Source of the DNA: Anagrus nilaparvatae
Lineage: Eukaryota > Arthropoda > Insecta > Hymenoptera > Mymaridae
Reading direction: 5' to 3'
Length of the DNA: 64,000 bases
NCBI GenBank assembly: GCA_022575985.1
Contig: JAKSXM010000231.1
Span: forward strand, 23,040,501 to 23,104,500
The notes below the pieces were generated by a model. It searched no databases. It saw only the letters and a list, made by a program, of their open reading frames with translations, and was not told the DNA's origin. This document shows positions 11,523 to 23,351 of this stretch, in pieces. The translations under genes and the position numbers were made by a program. Each line of letters starts with the position of its first letter. The first letter of the stretch is position 1.

Positions 11523-12318
11523 CTCGATGAATACGTTTCCAGCTTGAGTTTTTCTAACTGCACAGATGATAGTTGCAGTGGCTTCTCCTATAACGCTTTT
11601 CTTGATCTGCTTTAAGACGTCCGCGTATGCTCTCCCTTCTGGTAGCTTAATTGCGACTACTTTTTCTCTAGCTCTGGGAAGCTTCGCTTTCCCATTGGCG
11701 TTTGCTTTCTTTTTATTTCTTTTTCCCTCCTCCTTTTCCCTCTCTGTCTTTTTCCTTTTCTACCTCCTGTTCCTTCGACCAGTGAACTCTTGAAACTCCT
11801 CATTGTCTACGGGAGGAGTCTGGGTGAGTTCCGGCCTATTATCTCCATTTTTTTCCGCTGCTGCTACTGTTTCATCTGTTATCTTTACCAGTGAAACAGT
11901 AAGTCTAGGGAACGTTCGCGGTTTAGTTGCCCTGGCAGCTGAAAATTGTTTTGCCGCAGATGAAGCAGAATTAACGTTCATTGCCAGATTTTTTGGACTC
12001 TTTTCACCTGCAGACTTCTTTCTGGGAGTATTTTCTCCACTATCATTATCCTCCTCCAAATTTTCTCGAACCCTTTTCTTTGTATGTTTAGCAGCTTTAG
12101 ATTGCTCGCTAATATACTGCTTAAGTTCTGTTTCGATGGCGAGAACTTCTCGGGCTTGCAAGCACTTAATTGTCTTCAACTAGCTTAGATTATTCTTGAA
12201 CAGCTTAACACCGTCTTTTATTACCATCGAAATATTATTCGGCTTTTTAATCTTATCCTCCATCTGTTGAACGCAAAATAGCATCTTATCATAAAGCTTC
12301 TCGATGGTCGCATTAGTA
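11523..12318 (-). pseudogene. Gag N-terminal and central region (R1-clade remnant)
   Basis: Minus-strand reading continues upstream of the knuckles through AYADVLKQIKKSV (about 11,590-11,630) and a Lys/Glu-rich low-complexity region into the 139-codon frame 11,760-12,179. That frame starts with a helical segment followed by KKRVRENLEEDNDSGENTPR. Farther upstream, TIEKLYDKMLFCVQQME lies near 12,270-12,310. The reading stops exactly where the foldback terminal repeat begins (12,319). It parallels the ORF1 coil and basic region of the second R1-clade copy. Confidence 0.7.
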
Positions 12319-14514
12319 CAGTAGTGAAAGAATTTAAACTGGTAAAATTAGGAATCAAAAGTTTCAAGGTTGCATTAGTTTCTTGAATGTAAGTATAAAC
12401 CTATTTGAGCATTTTCCTCACTTTGCGTGTCCTGCTTGGCCATAAATTTTTGGCCAAAACTTAAAAAATTTCGTTTTTTTTGAATTTCTCGTAAAGGACT
12501 CAAAATAGCAAAATTTAACATCAGAGCATTTTTGATGGCGAGGAAATTTTACAAAAAAAAAGGTCCTTATGATTTTTTTCGTAAGATTAATTTTTATTAT
12601 GAAAAAAACGCATTGAAAATGTAACCTTTTTTTATAAAGTCGCGCCTGGTATATACATAAAAACACCTTTCTCCTTTTAACTTCACAAAGCGAGAGTGAG
12701 CGCTCGGCTAAAAATTAGCCTAATTAAATATATTTAAGCGCTATACTAAAAAAAATTGTTTCACATGAAATTTTAAGCATAAAATAATACTCACTGAAAA
12801 TTATTAAAAAAAAATTTTTTTAATACCCTAAAACTGAAAATGAAAATTTGCATTTTCGGAAATTTTTATGTTTTTGAAAAACGGCCAAAAACACAAGAAA
12901 AAATAGAAAAAACAAAAAACATTTTTTTGTCATGTTTTTTATGATTATTTGGCCTTCTTTTCTGATAAAGCAAATTTTGATACCTCCTAGCCTTCTAAAA
13001 TGGGCCACTGATAAAGAAAATTAATTTTTTCAAAATTTTTAAAAAGCTGTATATTTTTTACTAAAATGAGTATAATTCATCTAAAAATACAGATAGAAAC
13101 TTGATTCTTTCACAATTTATAGTTTAGATGTTGCTTATTAGAGTCCAGCAAAAAAATTAAAAAAAAAAGTTTTCCATTTTCCAGATATTGATGGTTTTCC
13201 ACCGAATAAAAAGTAATGAAATATTGTCCATTATTTTTACAATATCTTAAAAAGTATTCGGCCTAGAAAAAAATTTTTTGTTGCTACTGAAAATAGAGTT
13301 TTCAATTTACAAAACTATGATAATCAATTTTTTCCATGAATTTTTCTTTTAAAATGAGAGCGCCGAAGAAAATAATTTTTTTAAATAAAATTTTATAATT
13401 TTTATATACTATCGCGCTCTTCTTCTTCTTTCTACATTTTCTCCTTCAAGCACCTACTGAGTGGATTCTTGTGCGCATGAAAGAGAAACATAATAAATAT
13501 ACCGGTTATTATTATTATACTTCTGGCGTCGTTTGAGGTTTTTTTGTATACGAATTTCGGAGCCATGTGTTTCTTTTTTTATAATTAAATAATAATAAAA
13601 AAATAAAATAATTGAATGCATTTTTAAATTGATAGTATATTAAAATTTGTACAAATTTACGGTTTACTAATAATACTAAATAAATGTATTGAGAAAAATA
13701 AATTTTTAATTCTTTATTTTTTTTACTACCTTTTACAGCCAAAATACAAAAAGATTATTACAAATTTATTGAATTCTAAAATTAATTAATTAATTAATTA
13801 TTAATTAATTCCTTGATAAAAATTTAAGTTAGTCCATTAATACTTAGCGTGCTTACAACTATTTCGTTAATTAAATTATTTGTTTAATTACTTTAAAAAA
13901 ACTTACAAAAATCATAAAAATTTTCGTTATAATTCAGCGCGCAAATCGCGCATATATTTAATTTTGCTTGATAAAAAAAAATTATTATTTTCATTAAAAA
14001 AAACTAAAAAAAATCTTTAAAAAAATCGATAAAATCATATTACAAGTCTGCACGCCTTGCGCGCAAAACGCGAAAATATTGTGGTCCAAAATGATTTTAT
14101 TTAATACTTTTGTTTATTTTCAATTAAAAAATATCGATACTGCTTAAATAACTACATGTTAAACAACTTTGCCACTAATTTTCTGTCAGTACAATATTAC
14201 GTTTTTTTTGCACGCTTATTTTGGCAAAAAGAATGCATTTTACAAAAAAACATTACTGGACCTTTTTTTTGTAAAATTTTATCGCCATCAAAAATGCTTT
14301 CATGTTAAATCTTCCTATTTTGAGGCGTTTACGAAATATTTGAAAAAAACGAATTTTTTGGACTTTTTGCCGCAAATTTATGGCCATGCGGTGCAGCTAA
14401 AGTGAAAAAAATATACTTGTTCTGTTTTTTTTCCTTTTAACTTCACAAAACGAAAGAAAAAATTTTGATTCCTAATTTTCCCCGATTTAGGTGATTTTAT
14501 GCCTACCACTACTG
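12319..14514. mobile_element. Foldback element with diverged long inverted repeats
   Basis: The left end (cagtagtgaaag from 12,319, preceded by TA) matches the right end (cactactg, 14,507-14,514) in inverse orientation. About 300 bp inward from each end are related: the left strand and the right complement share taattttccc/aaaattaggaatcaaaa and a longer block. The open frames 12,418-12,666 (minus) and 14,169-14,405 (plus) therefore give similar peptides (FFVKFPRHQKCSDVK versus FFVKFYRHQKCFHVK). The interior is A+T-rich with no transposase. The right TA is not clean, so the exact end is uncertain. Confidence 0.6.
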
Positions 14515-15477
14515 TGGTACATGGTATCGATTCAGATTTGTGACGTTTTTGCCGACTGAAGTACTGGAAAAAGTCATTTGAATTATATCGTTTTGATTTT
14601 CTTCATTTATGATTTCACAATCCATATCCTGTGCATAATAATCCTAACAATCATTCTTTTCATTTTAATTCATGCTTTTATATTTAATTCGGACATTTTC
14701 AATTCTTTAAAAATTCGTCGCTCTATGTGCAACGGCCTCCTTCGACCCCTCACATTCTGGGCAGCTGACATGCAGACTGGTTGCATCACAGAGGATAGAG
14801 TCGGCGACATGTACTTGCAATACTATGCTCCTCTCATTCCACCACGAATAAAAGCATAATTCGCTTCGGAATTTTATAGTCCTCAAGCAGCTTGGGTACA
14901 TACCGACAACATCGCCAAGCCGTTAATGATGAGCTCCAGCTGCAGAGAACCGCACCTCCCGTCTTGCGTCTGCAGAGGCCAAAGATGGTTCAGGTTGCTC
15001 GGCACGCAACTAGACAGCTCGCTTCTCCATCCTCTTTTGGCACTCATGGGTCGCGCCGCACGGCATACTGTCCACACCGTTAATGCGTGTAGGTACACAC
15101 TTTTGGCTGTGTATGCAAACACACATGTCCCGCATGGGCAAACACATGGCAGAGGATTTTTAGAGTTTCCTCTAACACAGCTAAAAGCCAATACATAAGG
15201 CCTAAGGCGACCCCGTATGTGACTTAATTCGCACTTAAATTTGGAGAAGACCTTGGAGCCCCTTTTGCTTTGCCGTTTTCTCAGAGATACTTATGGATAG
15301 CAGTCTGCAGCTTATTCATCGAAGATGCACAGAGCAAAAGCAAGGCTTAAGCCTGATTTATAGGGCAGCCTCAATAATTCCAGAGAGTTATAAGCTGTCT
15401 GCGGCATACTCAATGACAGTGCATTGGGTTCAGCAGTATGCGTGTCCCACAAAAAAAAGCAAGGCATGGGACCCGTT
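14515..15477. other. G+C-richer stretch without a recognised gene
   Basis: From about 14,720 to 15,477 base composition is clearly richer in G+C than the surroundings, and several frames of 60-100 codons overlap on both strands. None shows a domain, a start context or a splice pattern I can defend. It may be a remnant of another mobile element next to the Copia-type LTR. Confidence 0.4.
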
Positions 15478-15752
15478 TGTTGGAGTGTGGCGCTCTCTAC
15501 CACATCCTCTATATACTAAAGTTAAAGAAGGAAGGGACGCCGAGTGCTCAGTGCTTGTATAGCAACCGTCGTGTTGACATCATTCTTTGTATATTGTATC
15601 GGCGTGTTTATCATTTTATAATAACTATTTATTAAATTTTTTTTAGTTTATTTAAGACGTGGTTATTAAGATTAAGATTTAGACGCGAATAAACATTGAG
15701 TGTTATATTATATAAATAAGTGTTTTTATTTAAATAACCCACAAACCTATCA
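15478..15752 (+). repeat. Copia-type LTR
   Basis: This 275-bp segment begins TGTTGGAG and ends CA. It contains a TATA-like tatatac near 15,510 and AATAAA near 15,690, and is followed at once by ggttctgggccgcgg. Copia elements have LTRs of about this size with a TGTTGGA start and use an internal initiator-Met tRNA fragment as primer, giving a GGTTATGGGCC-like PBS. Size, ends and PBS agree. No second LTR was found in the window, so this is a 5' LTR with its leader. Confidence 0.55.
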
Positions 15753-16417
15753 GGTTCTGGGCCGCGGCCGCAGCAAAACACGCTTTCACCGCGGACGCGC
15801 GGGTGTAAATAGCTCTCTTTTCTTTTATATACGAAACAAAATTTTGGTGTGTGGTGTTATTTTTTTAAAATAAATAACAGTTTTTTATTTAAATTTTTCT
15901 GGTGTTTGTGTGTGTAAAAATTTAACTTTTTTTTTTATAATTTATTATTATGATTTATTTGTTGAAAATTACAAAATAGTACACTAGTATAATAAAGAAG
16001 AGAAGTTAAAAATGGCTGTAGGAGGAGAAGGTAAGACCTCTTTTATTTTATGACGCGGAAGTTGAAAATTGTGTGTGTATGATCGTTTTTTAAGTAGAAG
16101 AGAAAATTAATTTTTTTTTTAAATTATTCTCAGATATAAATTTTATTGTAGATTTTAATACGAAATTTTAAAATTGTTTGATGACGTGTGTAGACAAGTT
16201 TCGGCGCGGAAATATTTTTTTTTGTTAGATGTGTACAAAATGGCCGTCGTCGACGACGCGAGCGCATTTTAATGCTAATGAAAATTTTTTTCATAGAAAT
16301 TTTATAATGGCCGAAAATTTTATTATTTTAATTAATTTTAATTAACATTATTTTAGAAATGTGTATGTGTGGGTGTGTATATTCGCCTAAAATAAAGATG
16401 TAGATCTATAAATCTAA
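15753..16417. other. Copia PBS, leader-like and A+T-rich sequence
   Basis: The PBS-like ggttctgggcc at 15,753 is followed by a G+C-rich block (to about 15,810), then an A+T-rich region. The ATG at 16,012 opens only 13 codons before a stop, and no Copia gag follows. The internal region has apparently been lost. Confidence 0.4.
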
Positions 16418-16483
16418 ATTTTACAAATATACTATGCACTTATTCAATCCACTGTGATGTATGGCATGGTGGCATGGGGCAGT
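16418..16483 (+). pseudogene. CR1/Jockey-like reverse transcriptase fragment, left part
   Basis: A short frame reads LQIYYALIQSTVMYGMVAWG, the segment just after the RT palm in CR1/Jockey-type LINEs (typical form: YG-VAWG). Upstream bases do not continue the frame, so the copy is 5'-truncated here. It ends at CAGT (16,480-16,483), the target duplication of the large LTR element. The reading frame resumes at 51,050 with the next residues of the same domain. Confidence 0.8.
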
Positions 16484-17112
16484 TGTTGTGTTTGGATGTG
16501 AAATAAACACAGATAAATGAGGATATTCTTATTCGGATTTAGTCTGTTGGCTAAGCTCATTTACTGGTGACAGGAATTCAAATAGCTAAGTCCTTTTTGT
16601 TATTAAAATGTTGATTTATTGAATTGTAAAATGGCTGGCCGTGCTTAGATCTCTTGATAGCGGTAGAGAAACAATCTGAGTACAAGTTAGTTAGTTCAGT
16701 CAGTTCTGTATTTCAGTTCGTTCTGCCTAAGGGACTATATGGTCCCAAGTTCTCTCTCTACTCTCCCGGTCAGGAGCTTGTGCGAGAGCTTTTATAAGCT
16801 TATGCTTGAGGGAATAGAGGAGGGGATCGATGCGCGTAATTGGCTTAACGCGGAAAATTTAGTGTCCTTAGTAAAAGTGTCTCCAATCATTGGTAATTAG
16901 TCTGTCAAAGCGCATGATGGGGGTGGATTTATTCCCACCTTCAGTACTTCGTGTGAGGTCTTATTATGCACTTTCTTGCACGTGCGGTTTCTCGGAATGA
17001 TGGTGCTGATGAAGCATTTTTAATTATAATATCATATTATTTTATTTCTAATAAATCTGTCTAGACTTAATTCTTGGTATTTATATTTAATCAATTTGTA
17101 CCTAACGGTACA
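16484..17112 (-). repeat. 3' LTR of the large gypsy-like element
   Basis: This 629-bp repeat is homologous to 50,411-51,049. It lacks about 10 bp near its end (tgttgtgtttgg here, tgttctatataacgtttgg there). It is directly preceded, in minus orientation, by the polypurine tract agagggggagg. The outer flank is CAGT. Confidence 0.9.
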
Positions 17113-17123
17113 CCTCCCCCTCT
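17113..17123 (-). promoter_or_regulatory. Polypurine tract of the gypsy-like element
   Basis: On the minus strand, agagggggagg abuts the TGTACC start of the LTR. This is the expected plus-strand primer and identifies this LTR as the 3' one. Confidence 0.75.
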
Positions 17124-19080
17124 GGGATACATCCCTCCTGGGATGGCTACTATCCAAAACTGTCATGTTTTAGTGAGAAAAGTGGTTCTAAAATGTCTAC
17201 CTATTAAGAGATCTATTTACGTTTTAAAGTTACATTTTTTTTTACAGAAGAAGAAAATCATATTTACATTCATAAGATTAAAATTATGTATATTACAATA
17301 TTCCAAAGAAGGTAATTAAGTTCAAATCTATATTTTTTTATATTTCACAAAAATATCAGTTTAAGTTTGATCTTTGTTGAAGTATTGGTTCTTTTACAAA
17401 TTGAAACTTAAAGAATATAGCTATTTGTATATAAAATTCTATGCTTGATTCTTATAATTATTATTTGAGAGATATACTTATTGTTATTTTTACTGCTGTT
17501 TTTTTTTTTAAAGACAATGTATTTCTACGAATGTTTTACTAAAATTAATAATTAAGATTCTTATTTTATTTTAAATTTTTTTTGTTTTTGATTATATATT
17601 TTTTACACTTAGAATTATTAAAATCACTTATGATTACATTGTTATTGAAAGAAAAAGAAAAAAAATTAAGATAGTGTAAGACATATTTTAGAAATTAACG
17701 TTACTTGTGATTACCTAGTTATCTTAAACTTATTGCTATTATTTATTTTTTATACATTTTTTTTTATTAGAATTAAAATTCTGAAAATTATTTGTGATTA
17801 CATAGTTGTCTTAAAGTTGTCTTAAAGTTATTGATATTATTATTTTTATACATATTTTTTGATTTATTTTTTTTTATTAGAATTAAATTTATTAAAATTA
17901 TTTGTGATTACATAGTTGTCTTAAAGTTATTGATATTATTATTTTGCAAGTAAAATTTATTCGTTATCACCATTAAACTTATATCTAAATATTGAAGAGA
18001 AAAAAAGAAAAAAAATTGGTTATAATCTATCAGAAGTTAAGTATAAAATTATTCTCTATTTTGATTTTTTATTATTTATTGTTATTATTTTTTTTTTCTA
18101 ATTGTAAACTAGTGCTAATCAGTGTTGCTTATATAATTCTTATTATCTTATTAATTAGTTTATACGTAAATGAACTGAAAAAAAAAGGAAATTTTATGGA
18201 AGATGCCATGTTGGGGTTGGTATGTCTGATCTTTTGCTGGTTCCTGCTGTTGAATTTTGTTTTATGTAGGTGACTCAGTTGTCTTTTGAAAAGGAAAGAT
18301 TTTTTTGTAGTTGTTGCTTCATATAGGATGCGAAGAGCTTCTTGTGGTTGATGGTTTGTCTGCGTGTTTGGCGTTATGATGTCCAGACTGCTACTAGAAT
18401 TGGTATTATATTTGGTTGTCCGGCTGTATTAGCTGCATCTGTAATTTGTCTAAAACTATTAATACCCCTACATTCGAGACAATACGCGGACAGTATGCTC
18501 CATATTAGAATGGTAATAAAAAATTGTAGTTGTGATTATTAAAAAATTATTGTCTGTGTGTATCATGGTTCTTTTTGAATATAATCGTATTCCTATGGAC
18601 TTTTGCTCTTTGAATTATATACTATAAATCTATCCCAGTCCCCAGTAATTCTGTTCCCGAATTATTATATATACTTGTAGTTTTATTACTGCGCCATTTA
18701 TGGCTCCGTTTCTAAGTTAAGTTAGAAACACACTAATATACGCGAAAATACTCTTTCTCTCTCATTGATAATCGCAATTCTCTCGAATATGTATCGAAAT
18801 AGTCGGAATTCTCTCGAATATATATCGAAAGAATAAGTCAAAGTGCGAGTGTATACTATACATATAAACATTATATAAATATAATATAGAAATAGAAATA
18901 TAGCGTCTGCTCTCGCCCGGTACAAGATATTATCATAGAATAATAATATTATTCTATGATATTTATTTGATTACAGCATTCTTTAATTATAGAGTTAGCA
19001 ATATTTTTATATTTACGTTAAAACTATCTATATTTTTTTAATATAGAGTTTCTTTTAATACATAAAATTATATACATATA
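17124..19080. other. A+T-rich internal sequence of the LTR locus, no gene
   Basis: Long A/T homopolymer stretches, with two related segments (ttatttgtgattacatag near 17,790 and 17,900) in a local duplication of about 110 bp. A roughly 32-bp duplication (attctctcgaatat-tatcgaaa) lies at 18,776-18,834 and a short perfect palindrome at 18,931-18,961. Frames at 17,992-18,542 have no recognisable domain. Confidence 0.5.
18931..18961. repeat. Perfect 14-bp-arm palindrome
   Basis: tatcatagaataat and its exact reverse complement are separated by 3 bp. In this A+T-rich context it may have arisen by chance or by replication slippage. Confidence 0.8.
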
Positions 19081-20488
19081 CACAAACACGTATTGGTTAT
19101 GTATCTTTCTTTTAATGCAGACAACCATAAATAAAAAAAGTAATTATTAGGTAAATGAACAATTTTTTTCTTTTAAGTTTTTAGCTTTTAACTAAAGGTA
19201 TATTCAGTTACAAGAAAAATATTATTCAGTTCAGCTTTATATTTACAGTCTCATGTATTACTTAAGTATCAAGAGATCCATTGCTGGAGCAGTATTTATT
19301 CTTACGATGAATGTTCTGCAGTTTAAAAACTCATTAATTGCAGGAAACAAGTAATCAGTATCTAAGGCTGACAAGACTCATATGGTGTTATAGATAATTC
19401 CTTTTGAACTCCAGAACATTGATCGTACAAAAAAAGACTACTCTAGTGATGGATTTCTTGATAGTTAAGTAAAACTTGAATGAAAAATATTATTCATTCA
19501 TTTATTTTTATTTTTTAAATAATGAAATAACTATCTCTTTTGTTTTATATGTCTACCATGTATCTTTCTTTTAAAGCAGTCAACAATAAATAAAAAAAGT
19601 AAAAAATTAAATGAACAATTTTTTTCTTTTAAGTTTTTAGCTTTTAAGTAAGGGTTTCAAAAATATAATTCAGTTCGGCTTTATATTTACAGTCTCGTAT
19701 ATTACTTAAGTATCAAGAAATCCATTTTTGGCGGAGCAGTGATTATTCTTACGATGAATGTTCTGCAGTTTGAACACTCATTAATTGAAGCAAAACAAGT
19801 AATAATTATCTGAGACAGACAAGAAACATTTGGTGTAATAGCTAATTCCTTTTGAACTCCAGAACATTGATCGTAAGAAAAAATAATACATGATTCATGG
19901 ATTACTTGATACTTAAGTAACACATGAGACTGTAAATATAAAGCTGAACTGAATTATATTTTTGAATGCTTTAATTATAAACTAAAAACTTAAAAGACAA
20001 AAATTCTAAATTTATTTATTTATTTTCTTTAAAGATGCAACCTAGACATATAAAAAAAAAAAAGAGATGGTTGTTTCAGTATTTAAAGAAAATAAATAAA
20101 TAAATTAAAAGTTTTTGTCTTTTAAGTGATTAGTTTATAATTAAAGCATTCAAAAATATAATTCAGTTCAGCTTTATATTTACTGTCTCATGTATTACTT
20201 AAGTATCAAGCAATCCATGACTCGTGTTGTTTTTGTTCTTGTGATCAATGTTCTGGAGTTCAAAAGGAATTAGCTATTACACCATGGTTCTTGTCCATTT
20301 TTTTTATTTATGGTTGTCTGCATTAAAAAAAAAGATGTTTATTTCATTATTTAAAAAAAATAAATAAATAAATTAAGAATTTTTTTCTTTTAAGTTTTTA
20401 GTTTATTATTAAGGCCTTCAAAAATATAATTCAACTCAGCTTTATATTTGCAGTCTCATGTGTTACTTAAGTATCAAGAAATCCATGA
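19080..20488. repeat. Cluster of nested palindromic MITE copies
   Basis: The block tcagctttatatttacagtc followed by acttaagtatcaag occurs near 19,232, 19,676, 20,168 and 20,440 in direct orientation and near 19,905-19,955 inverted. The copy at about 19,615-20,005 is flanked by its own inverted ends (cttttaagtttttag / ctaaaaacttaaaag), so one unit is a MITE of about 390 bp. The internal block aattccttttgaactccaga is also shared. Several insertions or rearrangements of one small element have piled up here. No transposase is present. Confidence 0.75.
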
Positions 20489-20490
20489 TA

Positions 20491-21190
20491 CTCCAGTTAA
20501 AATGCGGGGGGGGGGTGTATTTACACTAGACAACATGAGATTTGCTCTACTATATGTTTTTTGGGTCGCTGATCACGAAAATCGGGGTTATTTCCGGGAG
20601 ATATTTTCGGAACACCCTTAAATTTGCAAAAACTACCCCCGGGGTTTTTTGGGTCGCTAATCAAGAATTTAGGGAAATTTTTGATAAATAATTAATATTT
20701 CACCCTCAAATTAGCAAAAATTACCCCTAAAAGGGGATGTTTTTGCTATTTTCGAACTTTGAGCGACCAGATTATGTCAATACGGGTTTTTTGGGTCACT
20801 AATCAAGAATTTTGGGGAATTTTTGATAAATAATTAATATTTCACCCTTAAATTATCAAAAACAACCCCTGAAAAGGGTGGTTTTGCTATTTTCGCACTT
20901 TGAGCGACCAAATTAAGTCCTAACCGGTTCTCTGGGCCGCTGACCAAGAATTTGGGGGAATTTTTTTTGAATAATAAATATTTCACCCTTAAATGAGCAA
21001 AAACAACCCCTAAAAAGGATGTTTTTGCTAATTTTGCACCTTGAGCGACCAAATTAAGTCCTAACGGGTTCTTTGGGTCGCTGATCAAGAATTTGGGTGA
21101 TGCCTCTATGAAAATTAATTTTATGCAAATTTTTACCATTAAATTAGCAAAAATTATGTATTTTATTTTGTTTGGGAAATTCGCAAGCAT
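20491..21190. mobile_element. Half of a foldback element with 141-bp tandem units
   Basis: It starts after TA with ctccagttaaaatgcggggg, matching the terminal repeat of the element at 57,109. Inside, gggtcgct-type cores recur at 20,563, 20,651, 20,793, 20,934 and 21,075, a spacing of 141-142 bp after the first interval. The units share tttgagcgacca and ttgggtcgctgatcaaga. No inverted second arm follows, so the element is one-armed or truncated. The open frame at 20,834-21,190 is a product of the repeat. Confidence 0.7.
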
Positions 21191-21442
21191 TTTTGAATAT
21201 CTACATTTTGAAAAATAAAATATAGTGAATTACCTTAAATTCGTATTCGAATTTTAAAAAAATCTGATTTTAATTGAAATTTTATTCTCTATTCTTAACA
21301 CTTCATATATTAGATGTAATTTACATTTTTTTTATTATGCATTCACTATTTACAAATAAGTGTTTGTTATATTTATTATTTTTTTCAAACTGTATTATTT
21401 TGAACTGTTAAAAATTTTAACATAAATTTTATGAATACTTTA

Positions 21443-22465
21443 GCCCTAAGTTAAGCAAGCATTCAGAATTGCTACAATTTCATATAAACAACTTTTACAA
21501 ATAATAAATTATCATGTCTGAAATAATGAGCACAGTTATTTTTATGAGCACAGTTATTTTTATAGGTTTTTTAATAACTGAAAACTAATTTTCATAGATA
21601 AGATATTAGATATAAGACTTTAATAAATTAAAGTATAATAACGTCTAAGTTAAGTATCGCTTTTTTGGCAGTTACATGCGATCTGGGCCCAGAGACACTA
21701 AATAATATTGAACAATAAAACTTTTGAGATTATTGCCTACACTTTCGGGCTGTAAAGGTTGTGAGATCAATTTTTTTGGCCCTAAGTTAAGTAGCATTCT
21801 AGTTAACCTAAAATTTTGATATAAATAAATTACAAATAATAAATTATCATTTCTGAAACTCTTTTTTGAGCAAAGTTTTTTTATATAATTTTTTTAATAA
21901 CTGAAAACTAATTTTAAATAGATGTAAGACATTAATAAATTAAAGTATAATTACGTCTAAGTTAAGTATGGGTTTTTTGGCATTTACATGCGATCTGGGC
22001 CCAGAGACACTAAAAAATGATAGAACAATAAAACTTTTGAGATTATTGCCTATACACTTTCGGGCCGTAAAGGTTGTGAGATCAATTATTTTGGCCCTAA
22101 GTTAAGTAAGCATTCTAGTTAACCTAAAATTTTGATATAAATAAAATTTACAAATAATAAATTATCATTTCTGAAACTCTTTTATGAGCACAGTTTTTTT
22201 ATATAATTTTTTTAATAACTGAAAACTAATTTTAAATAGATGTAAGACTTTAATAAATTAAAGTATAATTACGTCTAAGTTAAGTATGGGTTTTTTGGCA
22301 TTTACATGCGATCTGGGCCCAGAGATACTAAAAAAGGATAGAACAATAAAACTTTTGAGATTATTTTGCCTATACACTTTCGGGCCGTAAAGGTTGTGAG
22401 ATCAATTTTTTTGTCCCTAAGTTAAGTAAGCATTCTAGTTAACCTAAAATTTTGATATAAATAAT
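21443..22465. repeat. Tandem repeat of about 320-bp units, 3.2 copies
   Basis: The landmark ccctaagttaag recurs at about 21,444, 21,780, 22,094 and 22,414 (spacing 336, 314, 320). Each unit also has acatgcgatctgggcccaga and ctttcgggc-gtaaaggttg. Units 2 and 3 are closer to each other than to unit 1. No coding frame runs through them. Confidence 0.85.
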
Positions 22466-22477
22466 TAATTTCTTTTA

Positions 22478-22518
22478 ATGGAACCCCTGGGACCTGTTCG
22501 TCACCCAGGGTTTTCCAT
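22478..22518. other. Strong hairpin, G+C-rich stem
   Basis: atggaacccctggg at 22,478-22,491 pairs with cccagggttttccat at 22,504-22,518 around a 12-bp loop, with small bulges. It lies between the tandem repeat and the TIR element. It could be a structured terminus or an RNA hairpin; nothing identifies it further. Confidence 0.5.
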
Positions 22519-22546
22519 AAATATAATTTGCTTACATAATTATTAT

Positions 22547-23351
22547 AAACATTTATTATTTTCACAAAGTGCTTAACTTGCCAGGCCCCTAACCAGTATG
22601 CTTATCGGCGGAAAATACGAACTGTAGTACTGAAATTTATTTGTATTAATGCTGAGCAAGAGGCGAATTTTGAAAAGTGAGTTCAGGAGTAATAAATTTT
22701 TGACAAAACTTATAAAAGATAAAAATTTCCAAATTAAGTCATTTGAATTTTCAAAAAATATCCAGTTTATACCTCGAAACTTAAAAAAAATATCTAAAAA
22801 ATTTGTAAAATCAAGGCTTCGGGAGGGATAAATGTATTGATTCCGACAATTTTATTTATTTTTATCATGTAATTTAGGCACCGAGGGTAGATGGAATTCT
22901 ACAGACAGCACATCCTAGGTCAAAGTTCTACATAATCCGGGAGTTATAATCTGACACTTCCTCGGGGGGTGAATGTGTGAATGCATCATCGGGATGTGCT
23001 TATATGCTCACCATTAAAAAAACAAAAAAAAAAAAAAAAAAACTTAATAATGTAATAAAAGTTACAAATTTTGTTTTCTTAAGTGGTAATTTATATATAC
23101 AGCACAATCAAGTATATCATATCAAAGAATACACTTTCTTTAATTACAATGTTACAGTTGGGAGTATTTTTAATAAAGACTCTTACCCCCAAAACAGACT
23201 AATGTCACTGCATTACATACATAAATAAGAATAATAAAATAAACAAATTATTACAAAAAGTTTTGTGCATTAATTATTATATTTAGAGCGCCGTTTGCTG
23301 GCTGGTTAGGGGCCTGGCAAGTTAAGCATTTTGTGAAAATAATAAATGTTT
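22547..23351. mobile_element. Non-autonomous element with 50-bp terminal inverted repeats
   Basis: aaacatttattattttcaca and the bases following (22,547-22,596) are the reverse complement of 23,302-23,351 with one mismatch seen. The inner stem contains cttgccaggcccctaaccag. Weaker similarity seems to continue outward, on the right side only beyond the inserted R1-clade element (after 30,169), so the true element may be longer. The interior (about 700 bp, with a poly-A run near 23,021-23,042) encodes nothing recognisable. Confidence 0.65.

Larger units (their letters stand above)
8641..12318 (-). mobile_element. Decayed R1-clade non-LTR retrotransposon
   Basis: Read on the minus strand, the order is gag coil, gag core, zinc knuckles, AP-type endonuclease, reverse transcriptase, then a short C-terminal tail. 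That is the layout of R1-clade LINEs, and it matches the better copy at 23,356-30,154 segment by segment, though the two are different families. The endonuclease reads AGDFNAKAVVW at about 10,600-10,640 and the RT reads GSVLGPDLWN and IIYADDIAF at about 9,100-9,210. About 1 kb between the end of the RT domain (near 8,860) and the C-terminal segment (near 8,750-8,850) is missing compared with the other copy. Many stops and frame changes make it inactive. The 5' end is cut by the foldback at 12,319. Confidence 0.85.

Noticed and set aside
12418..14405. Two similar peptides on opposite strands suggesting paralogous small genes
   Set aside because: They are inverted-repeat arms of one foldback element. 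The similarity is at DNA level and includes the noncoding flanks.
14707..15562. Overlapping 60-100-codon frames in the G+C-richer stretch
   Set aside because: They overlap on both strands, with no recognisable domain or consistent frame. Low A+T simply reduces stop codons.
20834..21190. 118-codon minus-strand frame with internal protein repeats
   Set aside because: The repetition follows the 141-bp (47-codon) DNA units of a foldback element. The same units occur elsewhere without an open frame.
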